Source: a virus
Reading direction: 5' to 3' (one strand)
Length of the DNA: 33,824 nucleotides
IMG/VR virus record: IMGVR_UViG_3300002835_000629
Coordinates: 1-33,824 of that record
The position numbers were made by a program, and so were the translations under genes. A model generated the notes under the pieces. The model was not told where the DNA came from and did no database searches. It saw nothing but the letters and a program-made list of their open reading frames with translations. The stretch's first letter is position 1; every line of letters begins with the position of its first letter. Positions 17,830 through 27,240 of this stretch are shown in pieces.

Positions 17830-20800
17830 TTATTTTTTCTTTGTGGAATCCAACAAGCCGCCAGTTCTTTGCTCATTTGTGATAACTTGTAGAACAACTT
17901 CTTTAATCTTGTTACCCAAAGCTCTGTTTTTATCGTCTCCTCCGTCAGCAGAAGACTGTTCATTCTGAGCTTTACCATCTGTAGCATTAACTGTAATATT
18001 AACGCTAACATTATTGGAAGTTGAAGATTCTGTATTGGCGTTTGTTTTTGCTGTGTCACCAACCAAACCTCCATCTTGGAATCTAGCGACTCCAGAATTG
18101 ATTCTATTTAGTCCGCCAACTCCATACTTTCTAACGGCTTTACTATTAACAATATATTCGCCGCCACTTAGTAAAGCTGGAATACTATCGTTTAATCTGT
18201 TTCCATAAGGAAGATAACCACCATTTGCAAATCGTTTTCCTGAAAATAAACCACCCGTTTGACCGCCAGTTCCTATGGCTAAAGATGTCGTACTTGATGA
18301 TCCAACTCCATATCCTAAATCAGCTGGTTTATCAATTCCTGGACCTTTAGGTGCTGATGCTCCACCTGCACCTTTTGGACCCATTCCTTTAGCTAAAGAA
18401 CCGACACCCATCATTAATCCAGTTGTCAAAGCTGTACCAATTAAAGATCTTATTAATGCGCTTCTTTGGGCTTTCTTTGCATCTTTTTTGGCTTGTTCTG
18501 CTCTTATTCTTTCTAAATATTTTTGATATTCAGGATTATTTTCTTTTCCAAACTCACTTAATTCAGCAAAAGGTTCATTCATTGAAGCAGCAGCTTGCAT
18601 ACTTCCAGTGTTTCCACCATTAGCAAATCTTCTAGCTCCAACGCCAAATCTTGGAAACATCCCAAAATTAAGTTTATCTATTTCTTTTGGACCACCCAAA
18701 GCTTTAACTGTTTTTCTATTTAATACATATTCTCCATCTTCAAGCATGGCTGGATTAACGTCACCAGTTCTTCCAGCATCGCTAATATACATGCCAGCCT
18801 GAGCGTGTATGACCCCACCTTTTTGCTTACCAATTGCAAAACCTGCTCCACTGACTATCTGATTAGCAATTTGTTGGAACATTGCATTTTGTATACTCTT
18901 TAAGAATCCTCCAGCGACTTCTAACAACGCACTTCCAAGATCATCAGTCCTGTTTATTGCAGCATCCATGGCTCCAACCAAACCATCTCTGAAAGCGGTT
19001 ACGGTTGTTCCTCCAAGCCTTTCTTCAAAAGTATCAATTTCTGTTCTTATGTCTCCAAGAGCTTTAGAAACTCCTGTACCAAATTTACCCCTCTTTTCTC
19101 TATCTTTATCAAGTTGATTTTGACGAGTTTTTTCTGTTGTTATTTTTTCTTGTATAGAAAGGTTTGCATTGTCAACATCATTGACAACGCTTCTTTGTTT
19201 AGCTATTTGTTCATCAAGAGTTTTTAACTTTTGAGATTGCTCAAGAGTTAAATTTCCTTCTTCTGATTGAATAACTAGACTTTCCTTTTGATCTTCTAAA
19301 GTCTGCAAAATCTTTCTTTCTTCTGAAGCTCTTTCTTTTAAATAATTAACTGGATCTTTTATAGAAGACAAATCCATTGAACCAAAAGATCCTCCTTTAG
19401 TTCTGCGGTTTTGCAATTCTTGTCTAGCGACTTGCATTTCTATCTGCCTATTTCTTAAGTCGGAAGCCGCTTTGCCAGAAGCGTATTCAGAAGAAGAAAG
19501 AATTTTTTGTTTTTCTTCTTCTAATTTTTTTCTCTCTTTTTGCACAATTAAAGGATCTCTTTGCATTGCTTCATCAGATATAGTTGATCCAACATTTTGA
19601 ATTTGCTTGTCAAGCTCTGCAATTTTATTGGTCTGTGTTTCAAAATTTTTAGCGCCTTCCTGTGTCATAGCCATAATCAAGTCTTCTATAGCTGTTGTAT
19701 TTTGCAATGTCGCATCAGTATTATCGGCAAATACTTCTCTTTGTATTCTAGCTATTTCTGCATCAGCAATTGCTTGTCTCGCTTCTAACTCAAAACCTTT
19801 TTGAGTATTCTGCGCTTCTCTAGCTCTCTTTTCATCACTAATAGCAAATTCCCCTCTTCCAAGCATGAAATAAGGACTTTCTGTTTCGATGCGACTTCTT
19901 TCGATCTCAGCTTGTCCTTTAATCTGAATCTGTTTATTTTGATTAGTAATGCTATCTACTAATTCTTTTTCGCGTAAAGTATTTTTATAACGTCTTTCTG
20001 AAAGATCGTAATCTAGTTTTCCAACAGCAGTTTTTAATTCCAAAGATTTATTAGCATAAGCCTGTTCGGCCATAAAAGTTTTACGCGCATTGTCGTCTTT
20101 ATTTTTAGCCGCTTTTTCTTCTAAACTTGTAGTTAAATTAAAAGCTTGTATAGCTCTTTTTGATTCTTCTCCTTTTTTAAGACCAGATATAGTAGAGATG
20201 TCAACTTTTCCTGTTTTTTGAAAAGCTTCTACAACTTGATCTATATTTCCAGCAGCGGTTTCTTCTAAAGCTCCTTGAAGAACAGTGACTAGTTCTTTTG
20301 ATCTGCCTAAAGTTCTAGATTGTTTTTGCAATTCAAAACCCCTTTCAAAATTCGCAGCATCAAAATCCAACATTTTCTTTTGTTGAATATTTGCAGTTTC
20401 TCCAACTAATAAATCAAATTGATTTTTAAAAGCATTATCTATATTTTTAGAGATGGCGGCTAATCCATCATTAATTAATTGAGATGATTTTTCTAAATTT
20501 AGTTTTCCAAAACTCTTTTCAAAATCATAATTTTCAATCTGCATTGCTGTATTTGCAATAGCTTGTTCGATAGCCTGAGAATATTGAAATAGCTTTTGAC
20601 GAACACCTTCTTGTCTTTGTGCAATTTCTTTTTGAGCTTTAGCGGCTTCTGCTGCTGTTTTATATTTTCCGCTTACTAAACCTTCAATAATTTTATCAAA
20701 ATTATTAACTATAAATTTTCCATAGTCACCATTATCTTTTGCTACTTCTTGAAGTTGAATAGCTAAAGCATTTGCGTCTACTCCAGTAACATTATACTTT

Positions 20801-23800
20801 TTAAGCATATCAGACAATTCTCCTTGATTAAAAACCAAATCAGAAAATTGAGATTTAAATTCTGTTGCAAATTCTGCAAAATTTCCTTCTAACTGGTTTT
20901 GAACATTCTCTAAATCAGCAAAAAGTTGACTATTTTGAGTAACTATCTTTTTAAAATTAGCTTCTCCAGCTTCTCCTGTGCTAGCTATCACATCTTCCAT
21001 CACCACATAACTTGAAGTAGCGCCGCCAAGACCTTGATTTTGAGCGTATTTAGTTACTGCCGCTTTTTCTGTTCTCAAAATTCCCTTTTTACCCAATTCT
21101 TCAATAGATAAATCCTTTTTAGACATTCTATTTGCCGATTCAGCAACTCTCTTAGCGCCAGCCATTCTTTCCATTTCATAAGCTTTTATAGCTTCTGTCA
21201 TTTTTTCGACATCAGATCCAGCTTCTCTAAATTTTTCATCTAGACCTGTTTCTGATATTTTAACGAAATATTCTTCTAATTTTTGATTTGCATCGAACGC
21301 CTCTAAAGAATTAGGATCTAAATTTCCTAAAGCTTTTACTGTATCTATGATACCTTTTCCAGATTGAATTGCTTCTTGAGTTTGATTTCTATAATTTTCA
21401 GCTTTCTTTTGTAAATCTTCAAGATTATCAGAAGCTCCGAATGCTGCTGTTCCCAATCCTACAATCGCTCCAGTTGCTGCACCAATAGCTGGACCAAAAG
21501 GAGCTAATGGTCCAAGAATAGGCGCTAAAGCTGTTCCTAAAGAAGCTCCAGTACTTATGTTTGTTAATCCAGAACTTATAGCAGAACCCGCAAATCTTTC
21601 TCCAACAGACATTTCAGATCTGTCACGACCCCTTGTAATGGCGCTTTCAAGTTGCCCAGCAATTAACGGAGCGCCTAAAGTGAAAGCTAAATTATTACCA
21701 ATCCCTTGAGCAAATGTGTTAGCTTTTCTACCAAAACTTGATGCTCTTAATCTAGCAGACTGTAATGCTGTTGGATTAGGTGGCCCAAGAGGAACTGCCG
21801 CCGCTGCCGTTGTTGCGGTATTTTGTTGAGGCATTGGCCCAATAAAAGCTTGTGCTGCTTTTTTTTCTGCTTTCGCATGTGCAACCACTTCTTTTTTTAA
21901 TTTTTCAAATTCTTGACCAGTTAATCCTAATGTTTTATATAAACCGTCTAAAGCTTTTCTAATGTCGCCATTCGAAATAGTTAAAATATCAATAGATTTT
22001 AAATAATTATTTATTGCTTGTTCAACTTTAGCATTTCCAGCATATCCTTTTCCTGTTAAAGTTATAGGATTAGGCGCAGCAAAATTAGGTATATTACCAT
22101 TAGCCATCAATCCAGCAGCTTTTTGTCCAGCCATTGAATCACTCAATGCATTTTTAACTCCACCATGATCTGCTACCGCTGAAGCAAAATTTGGTTGGCT
22201 GCTATTTCTAACGAATGGAAAAGGTCCAGTAGTTTTATCAAGAATAGCTTTATTTCCGCTCATGCTTTCTTCCAAGCTCATTACTGCTTGTTGATAAGCG
22301 AAATTAGGAATGAAACCAGACGCCATATTATTTTTAACAAGCTCATCTAATTTAGATTTTTTAAATTGATAAGCGTATTGTAGAGACCAAATAGGATCAT
22401 TTTCAGAAGGCCATGTAGATTTATATTTTGATAAATCTTGTGGATTCATTGGAAACTCGTAGCTGCCTCCATTGAATGCTGGATCTAAAAACCAATTTTT
22501 CATTGGCAATTTTTTACTGTTTACATCGCCTGTTCTTAATTTTCTATAACCATCCCAAATTCTTTTAGCCTTGTCGCTAACTGTTAATCTATCGGATGTT
22601 AACCAACCTCCTCTTTTTGATATTTCGGCCAATACCGCATCATATAAAGGAATTCCAAACCCAGAACCTTGAATGTTTACAGCAGAAGATCCAACAGAAT
22701 ATAAATCTGTAGTTTGAGGAATAGGAAAAGCTATAACGCCACCTGTTAATTTTTTACCTTTTACTTCTGAATTTTTACTATAAAAAGATTCAACTGCGTC
22801 TTTGCCAGAGTTTATTTTAATTTTTGGATCAGCAAAATTAGGAATAAAACCTTCATTTCTAAACGCTGCCAAAGGTGAAATGCGTTTAGCTTTCGTTGGA
22901 ATTGGTTTCGGAATTCTAGTTTGTACAGCATTAAGTTTAGCTAAAATTTTTGCTTTTACATTTGGATCTTGTAAAGCTTCTTGTTGTTTCTCAGAATAAT
23001 CCCACGTTATTGTTCCATTAGGATATATAAACCCTCTAACTAAATTAGGAAGTTCAGCAAAATCATAATCATTAATATCTGCGCCAGCAGTTTTTAGTTC
23101 TGCATTGTATGCGTCTTTGTGATATAAATATTCTTTTCCTTTTATTCCTGGTTGAGCATAAGCTTCTTTTCCGGTTTTTAAATCATGAACAATTGGACGT
23201 AAATTATTTTGCATCATATTTTCACGCATTCTGTCACCCATACTAAAGTTAGGAATAAAACCTCCACTCAATCCTTTATTATTTCTCCAATTACTTTCTA
23301 TTTCTGATTCATGACCTGCGATTTTATCAGCATAAAAGCTTATTAATTTATTAGTAATTGTTTTAGCTTTGTCAACTCCGAGTCTCTTTAATAATCCTTT
23401 AGTAAGAAAATCAGTTCCTTTATACATGTTTGAATAAACGCGAGTACGTCTACCCAAAGTAGAACCGGGATTTTGAGTTTCAAAATCTTGTTCTTTTTTA
23501 AGTATATCTTTTGTTTTCCAGTTTTCTTCTGTTCCACCTTTTATTTCAATGCCGCCAATTCTTCCTGCTCTATTTCTAATAAGAGCATCCATTGGAGCAG
23601 TATTTGCTGCTTTGAAAGGATCAAATTTTGTAGGATTTCCATATTTATCTCGCATTGGAAAACCAGCTTCTTCAGCATCTTTAATAGATTTATTTTTAGT
23701 AACCTCATTTAAAATATCACGAACGTATTCTTCGTATAAATAACTAAACAATGGAGAATTTCCAGTTGTAATATTTTTATTATTTCCATGAGTTAAGAAA

Positions 23801-26800
23801 TTTAACTCTCTGAACATTTCAGAACCAGCAATCAATTTTCTTTCACCAGTATATGGATTGTAATCCATATTTTGACTTGTATTTTTTAAATCAATATCAT
23901 TAAACCAAGGAAATCTATTAAACCATTCTTTATTAGCAAAAGATTTTAACCAAGGAAGTCTTGTGACTTTTGGAGATAAACCTGTTGCAAAATTTGGAAT
24001 AAATCCATTTGCTGAAACACCTAAACTTGCTAATCTGGCTTCTTTTGTACCGGGTTTTGCTGAGTAAACTTGATTTCTTTTTTGTATGCCCCAAATGCTA
24101 GATATATATTCTGGCATACCTGGAGTTTCATCAGAAGCCGTCATTAATCCAAGTAAACTTGGATCAATTATTTTTTGTTGTATTTTTTGACGTAATAATT
24201 CACCAAACTGAGTAAGTTTAGATCCTTTAACATCTTTCAATCTAGCTTCTTTATCCAAAAACATTTTTTGCAAAACACCTTTTTTCTGTTCTGGTGCGAC
24301 TTTAGCGTAAGCTATGTCACCCATTGTTCTGACTAACGTTCTATCAAAATCCAAATACGTCATTTGACGTTTTCTTTGTCTATCTAAAATATTTTGTATA
24401 GCTTTATCTGGAATTGGGCCAATCGCAGTTCCACCGGGAAATGCGTGTTTATCAAAATAATTATCATCTATTATTGGAGAAAAGTTAGGTATAAAACCAG
24501 AATTATAAGCCAAACCAGAACCATAAGGCTGAACCACTACTAATCTTCCAAAATTTTCTGGACCTGTTTTATCGTCTGCCTTTAAAGAACTGCTACGAAT
24601 TCCTTTTCTTATTAATTGATCAAGTTCAGCTTGCCCACCTTTAGCTTCCAATGGTGGTAATGACAAATTGTATTTATCGCCGACTAAATCAACAGCGCTA
24701 TATTCATTATCCGCTAAAACATAACCTTTTAAATTATTTAAAAGAATACCTTCATAAAATGAACCAATAAAATTATTTTTATCACCAGACAAAGATTCTT
24801 GAAAATCCTTTGGTGTTTTTAATTCCCTTTTGGTTTTAACAGTTTTAAATGTTTTATTTTGCAAAGGTTGTCCACCAATAGAACGATTATATTTGTCTCT
24901 TAAATCTTGAAGAGAAACATTATTTTTTAATAAAGCACGATTGAATGCTTGTTTAGTTAAATCAGGAGATAATAAAAGTTTTAAAATTGAATCGTCAGGC
25001 GAATAATCATTTTTACCAGATGTAACTTTTTCCCAAATAGAATCTACAGCATTAGTAAGCATTTCTTTTTCAAGAAACTTGACAATTTTTATCTGGCCAT
25101 AAATTTGATCAAAATACTTATTTCTAGTTGGAATTTCGTCTGCATTAGAATAACCAGCATCTATTTTTGTGCCTTTAAAATCTAAATTTAAATCAGCGTT
25201 CAAACGATCAGATGGTAAACCATCAATATTTAAAGAATAAGAATTTCTTAATTTATTAGGAGTTTTACCTTTAACTACGTTATCATATTTTTCCTCTACA
25301 TATGCTTGCGGAATTGCAAAATTAGGTAAAAATCCGTTAGCAGCATATGGATCAACGCCTGTTTGATTTATAGATTTTATTCTATGCATACGACCCGCTT
25401 TTGATCCTGCTGGAGGATTAATAAAAGGTTGAGCGAAACCGGGAATATATTTTATTTTTTCTGCGGTATTCATTACTCCACCAACTGGAGCGTTTATAAC
25501 TTTTCCAGCTTTGTACCCACCAATCGCCGCACCCATTACTTCAGCATTTTGAACGTCTCTTGGAATATATCCACCTGCTTTTATTTTTCCAACTTGCAAT
25601 CCAGCTTGCCCTACTGTAATATTGCGAGGAGTTAAAGCAGCAGCTAATTGTTTTGCTGTGGCTAATTGTTGCTGATATTCTGCTGTTTGAGCTTGAGCTA
25701 AATTAAATAAAGTTTGAGATTGAGCTACAAGATTTCCTTGTTGACCTCTTAAAGCTAAAGATACTTGAGATTGACTTTGGATAATCTTTAAAACCGCTTC
25801 TTCAATATTTTTTCTCTTTTGTGTTTCGGTAGTGATTCCGAATAAAGCTGGCAGCGCTGAACTTGCATAACTAAAAGTATTTGTAATTACTTTTCCAATT
25901 ACTGCGACTGCGCCAACTAAACCGGGACCACTCAATATATTTTTAATTCCAAGTAATAAACCATTTGCAAATTGAGAACCAATGCCTTCTCCTTCTAAAA
26001 GATCATTAATATAAGTTACTGCGTCGTTGAAAGGACTTACCAAACTCTTGAAAACAGGTTCAAAAGTTACTTTACCAATATTATTACTTAACTGTTGAAG
26101 ATTTGTTCCTGTTTGAGATATTAGTGCAGCTAAAGTTAAATTTAGTTTAGCGTTAGCTTGTTCAGCCTCGTTTGTAGCTTGCGTTCCGTAATCTAAAGCT
26201 CTATTATAAACTCCTTGTTTTTCATTAAGATCTGTTACTATAGATTTTAATATGTTTACTTGATAAACACCAGCAACCTGTTCAGAAAGGCTGGCTTTTT
26301 GAGCTGAACTTAAATCTTTATAAGCTCCAGCGAAATTTTGTAATATTTGTATAGCTGGCAAAACATTTCCTTCGATATCTCTTACGGCAATATTAAAATT
26401 TTCCAACTGATCCAAAGTTTCAGTTCTTTGTAAACGAGTAAAAATTGTTTTAAGAGCGTTACCGATAACCGCACCACCACGGGCAGTTTTTTCCTGAGCA
26501 GAAGCGACCAAAGCGTTCAACTGATCGAAATTAACACCAGCTTCTTTTGCGGCCTGACCTGTTCTAGAAACGGCTGAAGTCAAATCGTCTGCTGAAACTG
26601 CAAATTGTTGTTCTACTGCTACAATTTTATTTAAAATATCGTTTGTAGTTAATCCTGTTTCTTTGAAAGCGTTTGTAGCAGCAGTCAAATCTTCTACGGC
26701 TTGAGTAGCTGATACTCCAGTAAGACGAACAAGAGTCATTGCATCGGCAGTTTTCTTCAAAGTGTCTTCAGCATTTAAACCTTGTCTAGAAAATTCTAAA

Positions 26801-27216
26801 CTTGCCTTAGCTGCATCTTGAAATGAAGAAGCTGTTAGTTTAGCAACTCCAAAAAGATCAGAAGAAAATTTTTGTAATTTATCTGTGCTTAACCCTAAAA
26901 CACGATTAATATCTGTGATATTTTTTTCAACTTCTATAGTAACATTAGCTATTTCTCTGAAAGCTTTACCTACACCACCGATTACCGCTGTAGAAGCTCC
27001 GAATGCAAGTACGCGAGCATTAGAAGCTGCGAGCGCAGATTCAAATTCTTTTAAGTTGCCAGTGATTCTTCCTAATGGCTGAGTAAAACTACCTGCATTA
27101 ATTTGCAGATTCAGTTGATTCTGTGATGCATATCTTGCATTAAATGCGGCAACGCCTTGAGCGATACTCTGCGCTAATGCTGTTTGACTAGCTTGAACAC
27201 TAATTTGTACTGCCAT
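17830..27216 (-). CDS. Giant tape measure protein with enzyme-like cargo modules
   Basis: This 3128-residue protein sets tail length and is usually ejected before the DNA. Residues about 50-350 are a TP901-type tape measure domain (FREIANVTIEVEKNITDINR; QEKTARGGAVIGNALKTIFT). Hydrophobic segments lie near 430-460, 1830-1885 and 2910-2935. Long charged, coiled-coil-prone helices fill about 1880-2750. The C terminus has two P-A-[ML]-L-x-x-G-E-Y-[VI]-[LI]-N motifs (about 2817 and 3009) and ends LGNKIKEVVLQVITNEQRTG, all typical of the family. Residues about 545-1715 are atypical: globular segments divided by seven GFIPNF-type motifs (listed separately). At 1.5 A per residue the whole chain would span about 470 nm, but without the insert nearer 300 nm. 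Start at 27216 follows a 24-bp spacer with the AGTGTAA element. Confidence 0.95.
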   Translation of the reverse strand: MAVQISVQASQTALAQSIAQGVAAFNARYASQNQLNLQINAGSFTQPLGRITGNLKEFESALAASNARVLAFGASTAVIGGVGKAFREIANVTIEVEKNITDINRVLGLSTDKLQKFSSDLFGVAKLTASSFQDAAKASLEFSRQGLNAEDTLKKTADAMTLVRLTGVSATQAVEDLTAATNAFKETGLTTNDILNKIVAVEQQFAVSADDLTSAVSRTGQAAKEAGVNFDQLNALVASAQEKTARGGAVIGNALKTIFTRLQRTETLDQLENFNIAVRDIEGNVLPAIQILQNFAGAYKDLSSAQKASLSEQVAGVYQVNILKSIVTDLNEKQGVYNRALDYGTQATNEAEQANAKLNLTLAALISQTGTNLQQLSNNIGKVTFEPVFKSLVSPFNDAVTYINDLLEGEGIGSQFANGLLLGIKNILSGPGLVGAVAVIGKVITNTFSYASSALPALFGITTETQKRKNIEEAVLKIIQSQSQVSLALRGQQGNLVAQSQTLFNLAQAQTAEYQQQLATAKQLAAALTPRNITVGQAGLQVGKIKAGGYIPRDVQNAEVMGAAIGGYKAGKVINAPVGGVMNTAEKIKYIPGFAQPFINPPAGSKAGRMHRIKSINQTGVDPYAANGFLPNFAIPQAYVEEKYDNVVKGKTPNKLRNSYSLNIDGLPSDRLNADLNLDFKGTKIDAGYSNADEIPTRNKYFDQIYGQIKIVKFLEKEMLTNAVDSIWEKVTSGKNDYSPDDSILKLLLSPDLTKQAFNRALLKNNVSLQDLRDKYNRSIGGQPLQNKTFKTVKTKRELKTPKDFQESLSGDKNNFIGSFYEGILLNNLKGYVLADNEYSAVDLVGDKYNLSLPPLEAKGGQAELDQLIRKGIRSSSLKADDKTGPENFGRLVVVQPYGSGLAYNSGFIPNFSPIIDDNYFDKHAFPGGTAIGPIPDKAIQNILDRQRKRQMTYLDFDRTLVRTMGDIAYAKVAPEQKKGVLQKMFLDKEARLKDVKGSKLTQFGELLRQKIQQKIIDPSLLGLMTASDETPGMPEYISSIWGIQKRNQVYSAKPGTKEARLASLGVSANGFIPNFATGLSPKVTRLPWLKSFANKEWFNRFPWFNDIDLKNTSQNMDYNPYTGERKLIAGSEMFRELNFLTHGNNKNITTGNSPLFSYLYEEYVRDILNEVTKNKSIKDAEEAGFPMRDKYGNPTKFDPFKAANTAPMDALIRNRAGRIGGIEIKGGTEENWKTKDILKKEQDFETQNPGSTLGRRTRVYSNMYKGTDFLTKGLLKRLGVDKAKTITNKLISFYADKIAGHESEIESNWRNNKGLSGGFIPNFSMGDRMRENMMQNNLRPIVHDLKTGKEAYAQPGIKGKEYLYHKDAYNAELKTAGADINDYDFAELPNLVRGFIYPNGTITWDYSEKQQEALQDPNVKAKILAKLNAVQTRIPKPIPTKAKRISPLAAFRNEGFIPNFADPKIKINSGKDAVESFYSKNSEVKGKKLTGGVIAFPIPQTTDLYSVGSSAVNIQGSGFGIPLYDAVLAEISKRGGWLTSDRLTVSDKAKRIWDGYRKLRTGDVNSKKLPMKNWFLDPAFNGGSYEFPMNPQDLSKYKSTWPSENDPIWSLQYAYQFKKSKLDELVKNNMASGFIPNFAYQQAVMSLEESMSGNKAILDKTTGPFPFVRNSSQPNFASAVADHGGVKNALSDSMAGQKAAGLMANGNIPNFAAPNPITLTGKGYAGNAKVEQAINNYLKSIDILTISNGDIRKALDGLYKTLGLTGQEFEKLKKEVVAHAKAEKKAAQAFIGPMPQQNTATTAAAAVPLGPPNPTALQSARLRASSFGRKANTFAQGIGNNLAFTLGAPLIAGQLESAITRGRDRSEMSVGERFAGSAISSGLTNISTGASLGTALAPILGPLAPFGPAIGAATGAIVGLGTAAFGASDNLEDLQKKAENYRNQTQEAIQSGKGIIDTVKALGNLDPNSLEAFDANQKLEEYFVKISETGLDEKFREAGSDVEKMTEAIKAYEMERMAGAKRVAESANRMSKKDLSIEELGKKGILRTEKAAVTKYAQNQGLGGATSSYVVMEDVIASTGEAGEANFKKIVTQNSQLFADLENVQNQLEGNFAEFATEFKSQFSDLVFNQGELSDMLKKYNVTGVDANALAIQLQEVAKDNGDYGKFIVNNFDKIIEGLVSGKYKTAAEAAKAQKEIAQRQEGVRQKLFQYSQAIEQAIANTAMQIENYDFEKSFGKLNLEKSSQLINDGLAAISKNIDNAFKNQFDLLVGETANIQQKKMLDFDAANFERGFELQKQSRTLGRSKELVTVLQGALEETAAGNIDQVVEAFQKTGKVDISTISGLKKGEESKRAIQAFNLTTSLEEKAAKNKDDNARKTFMAEQAYANKSLELKTAVGKLDYDLSERRYKNTLREKELVDSITNQNKQIQIKGQAEIERSRIETESPYFMLGRGEFAISDEKRAREAQNTQKGFELEARQAIADAEIARIQREVFADNTDATLQNTTAIEDLIMAMTQEGAKNFETQTNKIAELDKQIQNVGSTISDEAMQRDPLIVQKERKKLEEEKQKILSSSEYASGKAASDLRNRQIEMQVARQELQNRRTKGGSFGSMDLSSIKDPVNYLKERASEERKILQTLEDQKESLVIQSEEGNLTLEQSQKLKTLDEQIAKQRSVVNDVDNANLSIQEKITTEKTRQNQLDKDREKRGKFGTGVSKALGDIRTEIDTFEERLGGTTVTAFRDGLVGAMDAAINRTDDLGSALLEVAGGFLKSIQNAMFQQIANQIVSGAGFAIGKQKGGVIHAQAGMYISDAGRTGDVNPAMLEDGEYVLNRKTVKALGGPKEIDKLNFGMFPRFGVGARRFANGGNTGSMQAAASMNEPFAELSEFGKENNPEYQKYLERIRAEQAKKDAKKAQRSALIRSLIGTALTTGLMMGVGSLAKGMGPKGAGGASAPKGPGIDKPADLGYGVGSSSTTSLAIGTGGQTGGLFSGKRFANGGYLPYGNRLNDSIPALLSGGEYIVNSKAVRKYGVGGLNRINSGVARFQDGGLVGDTAKTNANTESSTSNNVSVNITVNATDGKAQNEQSSADGGDDKNRALGNKIKEVVLQVITNEQRTGGLLDSTKKK
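22522..22779 (-). other. Possible acetyltransferase-like segment in tape measure (approximate bounds)
   Basis: Residues about 1480-1565, between the GFIPNF motifs at 1456 and 1634, contain GSGFGIPLYDAVLAEIS, GGWLTSDRLTVS and AKRIWDGYRKL. The order G-x-G-x-x-LYDxxL ... SDRxxVSxxAxxIW resembles a pattern of GNAT-like domains in phage proteins. I am unsure; it could be another small alpha/beta fold. Confidence 0.3.
23497..23754 (-). other. PD-(D/E)XK nuclease-like segment 2 in tape measure (approximate bounds)
   Basis: Residues about 1155-1240 contain SYLYEEYVRDIL (Glu1162), then APMDALIRN with Asp1210, and GGIEIKGGTEEN with Glu1224 and Lys1226. The spacing Asp-x13-Glu-x-Lys-Gly-Gly is identical to segment 1, although the surrounding sequence differs. 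It lies between the GFIPNF motifs at 1071 and 1319. Confidence 0.55.
24013..24369 (-). other. HAD-phosphatase-like segment in tape measure (approximate bounds)
   Basis: Residues about 950-1068 begin MTYLDFDRTLVRTMG, where Asp956, Asp958 and Thr960 fit HAD motif I (DxDxT). GLMTASDETPGM near 1026 fits motif II (hydrophobic strand then Thr/Ser). AKPGTKEARLASLG fits the lysine-bearing motif III. A motif IV acidic pair is not obvious before GFIPNFA at 1071, so the domain may be truncated or inactive. Confidence 0.5.
24517..24774 (-). other. PD-(D/E)XK nuclease-like segment 1 in tape measure (approximate bounds)
   Basis: Residues about 815-900 contain GSFYEGILLNNL (Glu822), then SAVDLVG with Asp843, and PLEAKGGQAELD with Glu857 and Lys859. 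The pattern E...D-x13-E-x-K-G-G matches the catalytic core of restriction-endonuclease-like nucleases. It ends just before the GFIPNFS motif at 907. The fold call is by motif only, without a profile search. Confidence 0.5.
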
Positions 27217-27224
27217 ATTTTTAA

Positions 27225-27237
27225 TTACACTTAAAAA
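27225..27237 (-). promoter_or_regulatory. AGTGTAA element upstream of tape measure gene
   Basis: On the minus strand TTTTTAAGTGTAA ends 8 nt before ATG 27216, within the 24-bp gap after the chaperone-like gene. It matches the element at 7250-7262 exactly over 13 bases. Confidence 0.4.
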
Positions 27238-27240
27238 CTA

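Larger units (their letters stand above)
22078..25338 (-). repeat. Seven dispersed GFIPNF[A/S] motifs in the tape measure protein
   Basis: The heptapeptide G-[FN]-[IL]-P-N-F-[AS] occurs at residues 628 (25315-25335), 907 (24478-24498), 1071 (23986-24006), 1319 (23242-23262), 1456 (22831-22851), 1634 (22297-22317) and 1707 (22078-22098). It is usually preceded by Ala/Ser/Asn/Gly (ANGF, NSGF, SGGF, ASGF). Weaker relatives are GYIP near 548, YIPGFA near 588 and QPNFA near 1674. Segments between copies are 73-279 residues long and unrelated overall. Codon choice differs between copies, so the peptide rather than the DNA is conserved. The motif looks like a domain border, docking peptide or processing site; which of these is unknown. 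Confidence 0.95.

Noticed and set aside
17823-18074. Minus-strand 83-codon frame at the end of the tape measure gene
   Set aside because: It lies in another frame inside the conserved C terminus of the tape measure protein and has no recognisable features.
18275-27082. Many short plus-strand frames opposite the tape measure gene
   Set aside because: All are antisense to the well-supported tape measure protein and have low-complexity or shadow composition.
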